Position numbers and translations under genes: made by a program. 9,628 nucleotides of DNA, taken from NCBI GenBank assembly GCA_019348265.1, contig JAHWJV010000100.1, forward strand, positions 1 to 9,628. Reading direction: 5' to 3'. Shown in pieces: positions 5,902-9,628 of this stretch. The stretch comes from Gemmatimonadota bacterium (lineage in GTDB: Bacteria; Gemmatimonadota; Gemmatimonadetes; Longimicrobiales; Longimicrobiaceae). The stretch's first letter is position 1. The number at the start of each line of letters is the position of its first letter. The notes below the pieces were generated by a model that searched no databases, was not told the origin of the DNA, and saw nothing but the letters and a program-made list of their open reading frames with translations.

Positions 5902-6929
5902 CCTTCTTCACCCAGCATCTCCTCGAGCCTGGAAAGGCACCGGGAGATTTTTTTCCCATACGGGCCACGAGCGAAATCGGGAGGGAAGACGGAGCCGAGG
6001 GAGACGCGGGAGCTGGCGCGAAGAGGGACGGCGCTGTCGTAGAGCGTGTCGACGAAATGGACCCAGCGGAGCGCCTCCGGCAGGCCGGCGACGGTATTCA
6101 TCTCCGCCAGGAACAGGGCATCGACCTGGTCGACGATGCCCGCGTAGCGGATGGGGTGGACGCGTGCGAGGCTGTCGATGAGCGCGGGAAAGGGTGCGAG
6201 CAGGGCTCGATCGCCCGCCTTGGCGGCGGCCCGGTGCAACGCCTCGTCGTCGAGGAAGTACTCTTTGCCGGGGTCGGCCTCGAAGCGGCGGTGTCGGTAA
6301 TCAGTCCCTTCCACGCGCACCACCTCGAAGGCGCTCGCCAGCTCCTCGATCTCCGCCCGGAAGTCCTTCTGTGAGAAGCGCCCGGCCCCGAGCTCGAGGG
6401 GAAGCGTGTTGGACGTGACCATGACCCGGAGCCCGTCCTCCAGCGCGCCACGCAGAAAGGCCAGCGCGATCTTGAGGTTGCCGGGGTCGTCGAGCTCCCA
6501 CTCGTCGATCGCGGCTACTCGCTGGCCGGCGAAGGAGGCTCGTGCCGCCTCCACGCCGACGAGGCCGATGAAATACACCAGCTCGTCGAAGGATAGGTAC
6601 GCCTTCGGAGCGGGAGCGGCGTGCCAGAAGGCCGCGAGCAGGTGAGTCTTGCCGACGCCGAATCCACCGTCGAGATACACGCCGCTGCCTCTCTCACGGC
6701 GCGAGATGCGCGCCCGGAGCAGACGGACCAGTCCGCCCTCTGCTTCGTCGCGCAGCTCCCCGGCGAGGGCGCGGAGCCGCTCGCTCGCGGCCGCCTGCGA
6801 GGGATCGCGCGGATCGTAGTTGTCGAACCGCTTCGCGGCGAAGCGGCCGGGCGGGACGAAGTGCGCCAGGAGCGCGTCGACGTCAGGGCGTTCCGACAGC
6901 CCGGCGATCAGCTCATCCAGCCGCAGCAC
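5898..6929 (-). CDS. zapE: ZapE/AFG1-family AAA+ ATPase
   Basis: AFG1/LACE1/ZapE proteins are P-loop ATPases; in E. coli ZapE associates with the division ring, and mitochondrial relatives assist respiratory-chain protein quality control. The 343-residue product has G-G-F-G-V-G-K94-T95 (Walker A, residues 88-95), A-A-I-D142-E143 (Walker B) followed by W-E-L-D-D-P-G-N, and V-T-S-N174 (sensor 1). L-D-G-G-F-G-V-G-K-T-H and the short length resemble, from memory, actinobacterial family members more than proteobacterial ones. The start is GTG at 6927-6929 with only weak upstream AGG; no in-frame ATG precedes the conserved region. It follows the glycosylase gene after 39 bases on the same strand. 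An A7 run near 5948-5954 lies in the coding strand (GKKIS). The division role is inferred from the family only. Confidence 0.88.
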   Translation of the reverse strand: MLRLDELIAGLSERPDVDALLAHFVPPGRFAAKRFDNYDPRDPSQAAASERLRALAGELRDEAEGGLVRLLRARISRRERGSGVYLDGGFGVGKTHLLAAFWHAAPAPKAYLSFDELVYFIGLVGVEAARASFAGQRVAAIDEWELDDPGNLKIALAFLRGALEDGLRVMVTSNTLPLELGAGRFSQKDFRAEIEELASAFEVVRVEGTDYRHRRFEADPGKEYFLDDEALHRAAAKAGDRALLAPFPALIDSLARVHPIRYAGIVDQVDALFLAEMNTVAGLPEALRWVHFVDTLYDSAVPLRASSRVSLGSVFPPDFARGPYGKKISRCLSRLEEMLGEEG

Positions 6930-6968
6930 GGGCCTGCCTGTCGCGTTCGGGAGTGTCGCTCGGTATGC

Positions 6969-7607
6969 TCACGCCGCTGGTGCCTTGAGGCTGCGCCACA
7001 GGACCAGCGTAGCCGCGGAGCGGTACGGCCGCCACGCCGATCCGATCCGCTCCAGCTCCGCGCGGCCGGGGCGCTTTGGGAGACCGTAGGCGCGCTGCAC
7101 CGCGACCCGAAGGCCGAGATCGTCCACCGGAAGAACGTCCGGACGGCGCAGGGTGAATATGAGGAACATCTCCGCGGTCCAGCGGCCGATCCCCTTCACG
7201 CGAACCAGGTGCTCGACCACACCGTCGTCGGACAGGGAGTGGAGGCGGTGCGGCTCGAGCGTATCATCGAGCCACTTCGCGGCGAGATCCTTGACGTAGA
7301 GCGTCTTGGCCCGCGAGAGGCCGCAGGCGCGGAACGTCTCGTCGGAGATCTCGAGAACCGCCTCCGGTGTGGGTCGCTGCCCGTCCAACCCGAGGGCCGC
7401 CACGCGCGCGGCGATCGTGGCGGCGGCCTTCACCGAGAGCTGCTGGCTGATGATGGCGTCCACCAGCGACCACCAGAGGTCCGGCTCGTGTGAGGGCTCG
7501 AACGCTCCGACGCGGTCGATCACCCCGCCGAGCACCGGGTCCCGCTCGCTCAGCAGCCCCAGCGCCTCGGGTGGAATGACCTGGCTCAGCGCGCCGCGCC
7601 CGCTCAT
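6969..7607 (-). CDS. DNA-3-methyladenine glycosylase II (AlkA/MAG-type, HhH-GPD)
   Basis: A 212-residue base-excision repair glycosylase expected to remove alkylated purines from DNA. It has I-I-S-Q-Q-L-S-V-K-A-A near residues 52-62, the helix-hairpin-helix V-K-G-I-G-R-W-T-A (137-145) that grips the DNA backbone, and R-R-P-D-V-L-P-V-D-D with the catalytic Asp at 162 or 163. The end, W-R-P-Y-R-S-A-A-T-L-V-L-W-R, is characteristic of the AlkA/MAG branch. It lacks the N-terminal domain of E. coli AlkA and matches the compact MAG-type size. No iron-sulfur cysteines, so not EndoIII or MutY. Its ATG overlaps the stop of the upstream acetyltransferase gene (ATGA), and a GAGG about ten bases upstream could serve as its ribosome site. 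Confidence 0.93.
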   Translation of the reverse strand: MSGRGALSQVIPPEALGLLSERDPVLGGVIDRVGAFEPSHEPDLWWSLVDAIISQQLSVKAAATIAARVAALGLDGQRPTPEAVLEISDETFRACGLSRAKTLYVKDLAAKWLDDTLEPHRLHSLSDDGVVEHLVRVKGIGRWTAEMFLIFTLRRPDVLPVDDLGLRVAVQRAYGLPKRPGRAELERIGSAWRPYRSAATLVLWRSLKAPAA

Positions 7608-8095
7608 TCGCCGGAACCTCGGCCTCGCGCCATCGTCTCCAGCTCCTCACGGGTAAGCCGATAGGTGTACCACTCGGTGAGCCGCCGGGCGCCGAGCCGC
7701 TCGTAGAAGTCGATCGCGAGCTGGTTCCAATCGAGCACCACCCACTCCATTCTTCCACAACCGCGCGCGACCGCCTCGCGCGCCAGATGAGTGAAGAGCG
7801 CCTTCCCCGCCCCGCGGCCGCGTGCTTCCGGGAGCACGAACAGGTCCTCGAGGTAGAGCGTCGGCTGAGCGAGGAAGGAGGAGTAGGTGAAGAAGGCGAT
7901 CGCATACCCCACCGCGGCCGCATCGTCCTCGGCCAGGTACGCCTGGAAGAGCGGGCGATCCCCGAACCCGTCCCTCGCCAGCCTCTCCCGCGCCTCGGCC
8001 GTAGGCCGCTCCAGCCGCTCGTAATCCGCCAGCGCATCCACCAGGTCGAGGAAGCGGGGAAGGTCGGGGGCGGCGGCGGGACGGACGAGGAGCAT
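7604..8095 (-). CDS. GNAT N-acetyltransferase, spermidine/thialysine acetyltransferase-like
   Basis: A 163-residue acetyl-CoA-dependent acetyltransferase. It shows Y-L-E-D-L-F-V-L-P-E-A-R-G-R-G-A-G-K, the beta4 strand plus acetyl-CoA pyrophosphate loop, and W-V-V-L-D-W-N-Q-L-A-I-D-F-Y-E-R-L-G-A, the beta5/helix segment. The L-E-D-L-F-V and L-D-W-N-x-x-A pair is typical of the eukaryotic-like SSAT/thialysine acetyltransferase branch, so a diamine, polyamine or thialysine-like amine is the best substrate guess. I start at ATG 8093-8095, 11 bases after the rsmD stop; the leader AATTAAATACC is AT-rich with no Shine-Dalgarno. A longer frame continuing upstream to 8659 is out of frame with rsmD and is not a real fusion. 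It overlaps the glycosylase gene by ATGA. Confidence 0.88.
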   Translation of the reverse strand: MLLVRPAAAPDLPRFLDLVDALADYERLERPTAEARERLARDGFGDRPLFQAYLAEDDAAAVGYAIAFFTYSSFLAQPTLYLEDLFVLPEARGRGAGKALFTHLAREAVARGCGRMEWVVLDWNQLAIDFYERLGARRLTEWYTYRLTREELETMARGRGSGE

Positions 8096-8106
8096 GGTAT
8101 TTAATT

Positions 8107-8628
8107 TCAGGATTCCGTCTGGTATATCGTAACCGCCGTCATCTCGAACAGGTGCCTCTTGCCCCCGGCTGGCAGGATGTGGTCGGAGGCGTGCTCCACC
8201 GTGAGGACGGTGGAGAAGGGCTGTGCCTGCCATATGTCGATGATGCGGTCGAGCATCCGCGAGCCATACGGGGGGTCGGCGAAGGCGATCTGGTACCGGC
8301 CCGGCTCGATGGCAGCGGCGAAGGGGATCGCGTCCTTTTTGAAGATGCGAGTCTTCTCGCGCACGTGCAGCGCGGCGATGTTCGCCTTCAGCGCGTGCAG
8401 GCTCGCGGGCCGGAACTCGACGAAGTCCGCGTAGCGTGCGCCGCGGGAGAGCGCCTCCAGTCCCAGGGCACCCGTGCCCGCGAAGAGGTCCAGCACCCGC
8501 GCGTTGGCGAGCCAGGGCTCGAGCAGCCGCAGCCACGCATCCCGTACCGTTTCCGCCGTGGGCCGCACGCGACGGTCCGGGGGTGATGTCAGATGCCGGC
8601 CGGCCCATTTGCCCGCTATGATGCGCAT
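8107..8628 (-). CDS. rsmD: 16S rRNA (guanine966-N2)-methyltransferase
   Basis: RsmD methylates G966 of 16S rRNA during 30S assembly using S-adenosylmethionine. The 173-residue product starts M-R-I-I-A-G-K-W-A-G-R, the standard RsmD opening, followed by R-P-T-A-E-T-V-R-D-A, the SAM-binding motif I V-L-D-L-F-A-G-T-G-A-L-G-L-E-A-L-S-R-G, and the catalytic F-A-D-P-P-Y-G-S. Length fits the family (~180-200). In many bacteria the next gene is coaD; here an acetyltransferase gene follows after 11 bases, and no coaD is in the window. Upstream is an 88-base gap with low-complexity repeats separating it from the ArsC-like gene. No Shine-Dalgarno is evident before the ATG at 8626-8628. Confidence 0.95.
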   Translation of the reverse strand: MRIIAGKWAGRHLTSPPDRRVRPTAETVRDAWLRLLEPWLANARVLDLFAGTGALGLEALSRGARYADFVEFRPASLHALKANIAALHVREKTRIFKKDAIPFAAAIEPGRYQIAFADPPYGSRMLDRIIDIWQAQPFSTVLTVEHASDHILPAGGKRHLFEMTAVTIYQTES

Positions 8629-8645
8629 TCAGCTTCGGGATCCGG

Positions 8646-8712
8646 AGTTCAAAGCTCAAAGCAAAAAGCTCAAAGTGGCCCCTGCTCTTCCTTCAACTTT
8701 GCACGTTGAACT
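8646..8712. repeat. Low-complexity TTCAAAG/CTCAAAG tract with nested inverted repeats
   Basis: Between the ArsC-like gene and rsmD, CAAAG recurs three times on the plus strand (from 8650, 8657 and 8671). AGTTCAA (8646-8652) pairs with TTGAACT (8706-8712), and inside it CAAAGT (8671-8676) pairs with ACTTTG (8696-8701). RNA from either strand could form an elongated imperfect hairpin. The base composition stands out as AT-rich against its GC-rich surroundings. It could be a terminator-like or intergenic repeat element. Confidence 0.5.
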
Positions 8713-8716
8713 CGTT

Positions 8717-9061
8717 TCATCTGGTCCATTCGCGCCAGGTGGCCTCCGCGAGACCGACCGTCAGCAGGTTGCCGTTGCGGACCAGCGGCGTCTTCAGCAG
8801 AAGAGGGTCGTCCACCAGCAAATTGAGCGAGGCGGCACGCGGATAGTGGGCGACGTGCATCCCCCGCTCCCGGAATCGCTTCCCCTCCCGATCCATCAAC
8901 GCTTCCGCGCCGAACTTCTGCTCGAAGCGGCGGAGCTCCCCCAGCGACGCCGCGCGCTCGTTCAGATCCACGGAATGCACCGTGATGCGCCTCTCTTTGA
9001 AGAAGCGCAGCGCCTTCTGCGTGTCCTTGCACTTCTTCGTCCCGAAGATCTGGACTTCCAT
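8717..9061 (-). CDS. ArsC/Spx/YffB-family thioredoxin-fold protein
   Basis: A 114-residue protein of the arsenate reductase-related family. The N-terminus gives a beta strand then G-T-K-K-C11-K-D-T14, which has the single active-site Cys of ArsC-like proteins rather than the C-x-x-C of redox Spx. The C-terminal L-L-L-K-T-P-L-V-R-N-G-N-L-L-T-V-G matches the family's R-P-L-V-x-x-g strand. The three-arginine arsenate site of plasmid ArsC is not clearly conserved, and there are no ars genes nearby, so arsenate reduction is unproven; YffB/Spx-like proteins of unknown role are closer. The ATG at 9059-9061 is preceded directly by the purine-rich repeat tract, leaving no Shine-Dalgarno. Probably cotranscribed with its right-hand neighbour, with the repeat array between them. 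Confidence 0.82.
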   Translation of the reverse strand: MEVQIFGTKKCKDTQKALRFFKERRITVHSVDLNERAASLGELRRFEQKFGAEALMDREGKRFRERGMHVAHYPRAASLNLLVDDPLLLKTPLVRNGNLLTVGLAEATWREWTR

Positions 9062-9103
9062 ATAGGGAAGAGGGAACAGGGAAGAGGGATCAGGGAACAG
9101 CGG
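9062..9103 (+). repeat. Purine-rich left arm of the repeat region (GGGAACA/GGGAAGA words)
   Basis: A nearly pure purine tract of degenerate 7-8-base words (AGGGAAG, AGGGAAC, AGGGATC) runs from the ArsC-like start codon to the 8-bp array. The same words appear inverted at 9219-9296, so the two arms can pair around the array. It forms the entire 5' leader adjacent to the ArsC-like ATG. Confidence 0.65.
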
Positions 9104-9190
9104 GAATCGGCGAATCGGCGAATCGGCGAATCGGCGAATCGGCGAATCGGCGAATCGGCGAATCGGCGAATCGGCGAATCGGCGAATCGG
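9104..9190 (+). repeat. Minisatellite of 8-bp unit GAATCGGC, ten full copies plus seven bases
   Basis: Perfect head-to-tail copies start at 9104 and every 8 bases to 9176, with a seven-base remnant at 9184-9190. No mismatch is visible within the array, suggesting recent slippage or active copy-number change. The unit is not a multiple of three, so all frames give an 8-residue period (RRIGESAN on plus, FADSPIRR on minus) without coding meaning. It sits between the stop of the Lnb-like gene (9195) and the ArsC-like start (9061). The 8-base period with no spacers excludes a CRISPR array. Confidence 0.95.
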
Positions 9191-9194
9191 AACG

Positions 9195-9628
9195 CTACGC
9201 CGGTTTTCTCGCGTCGGGCAGGCTCTTCCCCCTTCCCTCTTCCCTCTTCGCTATCCGTTCCCTGTTCCCTGTTCCCCGATCGCTGTTCCCTATCCAGTAA
9301 GCCGCCCAGGCGAGCGCTACGTGCACGGGGAGGATCAGCGCGATGATCTCTCCGTTCGACTGGTCGAGACCGGGCAGGGGCTGGAGGAGGAAGCCGAGCA
9401 GCGAGAGAGCGGCTACGGCGCCGGCGAGAAGAAAAGCGGGGCGCCGTGCCCACCGTGCGCCGTAAGCTGCCGCCGGCAGCAGGAGGATCAGGCCGAGCGT
9501 CAGCGGATCGAAGTGGAAGAGGTTCTCGTTCCGATGCGCGACCTGATGGTCCGTGAGCGTCCAGAGCGCGACGAGGAGGATCCCGCCGGTTCCGATGATC
9601 AGTGCCCAGAGAACGGTGAGTGCGGAGA
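9195..9628 (-). CDS. Lnb-like (former DUF4105) membrane protein, C-terminal 144 residues, cut by window edge
   Basis: The frame is open from the window edge to TAG at 9195-9197. It encodes three or four hydrophobic segments (ALTVLWALIIGTGGILLVAL, LGLILLLPAAAYGA, FLLAGAVAALSLLGFLL and IIALILPVHVALAWAAYW). Between the first two is L-T-D-H-Q-V-A-H-R-N-E-N-L-F-H-F-D-P-L, resembling the conserved T-D-H...N-x-N-L-l-x-x-x-P-L segment of the transmembrane part of the DUF4105/Lnb family, linked to lipoprotein N-acylation in Bacteroidota. That match is from memory; the diagnostic periplasmic domain lies outside the window. The last 32 residues (from I-G-N-S-D-R) are encoded by the pyrimidine-rich right arm of the repeat region and are hydrophilic and Arg/Lys-rich, so the natural C-terminus seems to have been extended by the repeat. 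Confidence 0.6.
   Translation of the reverse strand, partial: SALTVLWALIIGTGGILLVALWTLTDHQVAHRNENLFHFDPLTLGLILLLPAAAYGARWARRPAFLLAGAVAALSLLGFLLQPLPGLDQSNGEIIALILPVHVALAWAAYWIGNSDRGTGNRERIAKREEGRGKSLPDARKPA
9219..9296 (-). repeat. Inverted right arm of the repeat region, overlapping the 3' end of the Lnb-like gene
   Basis: On the minus strand this reads as degenerate GGGAACA/GGGAAGA words (ATAGGGAACAGCG, GGGGAACAGGGAACAGGG, GAAGAGGGAAGAGGG), the same vocabulary as 9062-9103 but in opposite orientation. Both share ATAGGGAA and GGGAACAGCG. The two arms enclose the 8-bp array, so the whole 9062-9296 unit could fold into one long imperfect hairpin or form a purine-pyrimidine structure. Confidence 0.6.

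Noticed and set aside
5942..5957. Terminator GGGA...T7...TCCC, or slippery A7 frameshift site
   Set aside because: It lies inside the ZapE coding sequence (GKKIS). The stem is only four pairs around the T-run, and no alternative reading frame of interest follows.
7604..8659. A 351-residue fusion of an N-terminal domain to the acetyltransferase
   Set aside because: The first ~190 residues are an out-of-frame reading of rsmD. The acetyltransferase fold is complete from the ATG at 8095.
9104..9190. CRISPR array
   Set aside because: Period is 8 bases, with no spacers and no cas genes.
8474..9453. Proteins with RRIGESAN or FADSPIRR repeats
   Set aside because: They arise from the 8-bp array read in any frame and carry no domain; both overlap rsmD, the ArsC-like gene or the Lnb-like gene in other frames.

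Overview
The window is very GC-rich, densely coded DNA from a bacterium with a diaminopimelate-type cell wall (Mpl), lipoproteins and probably an Lnb-like lipoprotein acyltransferase. High GC, short gaps, ATGA/GTGA overlaps, GTG and TTG starts and purine minisatellite tracts suggest a soil-type Gram-negative phylum such as Gemmatimonadota. That placement is inference; no rRNA or unambiguous marker gene is present. No tRNA, transposase, CRISPR array or phage gene was seen. No gene-free stretch exceeds about 250 bases.

Layout. (1) 1-449, minus: an acyl carrier protein gene overlapping a truncated fabF-type ketosynthase gene, behind a good sigma70-type promoter at 537-565. (2) 698-3376, plus: a tightly overlapping three-gene cassette. 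It encodes a leaderless class A beta-lactamase-fold serine hydrolase, an M15-like peptidase with one zinc ligand changed to Asn, and a glutamine-synthetase-fold carboxylate-amine ligase resembling the Pup ligase/deamidase family (PafA/Dop). (3) 3373-4797, minus: mpl, a peptidoglycan-recycling ligase, converging on the cassette with a 4-base stop-codon overlap. (4) 4904-5886, plus: an FKBP-type prolyl isomerase lipoprotein, then the ribosome-rescue hydrolase ArfB, whose Shine-Dalgarno lies in one arm of a perfect 9-bp inverted repeat. (5) 9628-5898, minus: a run of an Lnb-like membrane protein (3' part only), an ArsC/Spx-like protein, RsmD, a GNAT acetyltransferase, an AlkA-like DNA glycosylase and a ZapE/AFG1 ATPase. 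It is interrupted by an 8-bp minisatellite (9104-9190) and a smaller low-complexity hairpin region (8646-8712).

How the genes may work together. The cassette in (2) is the most interesting part. Two proteins from peptide-cleaving, D-Ala-recognising families are translationally coupled to a predicted peptide/isopeptide-forming ligase, and none of the three has a visible export signal. Next to Mpl, this suggests cytoplasmic handling of muropeptides or another small peptide, or a ligation/deligation cycle. The substrate cannot be read from sequence. The minus-strand run on the right looks like a mixed housekeeping operon (rRNA methylation, DNA repair, acetylation, AAA+ ATPase).
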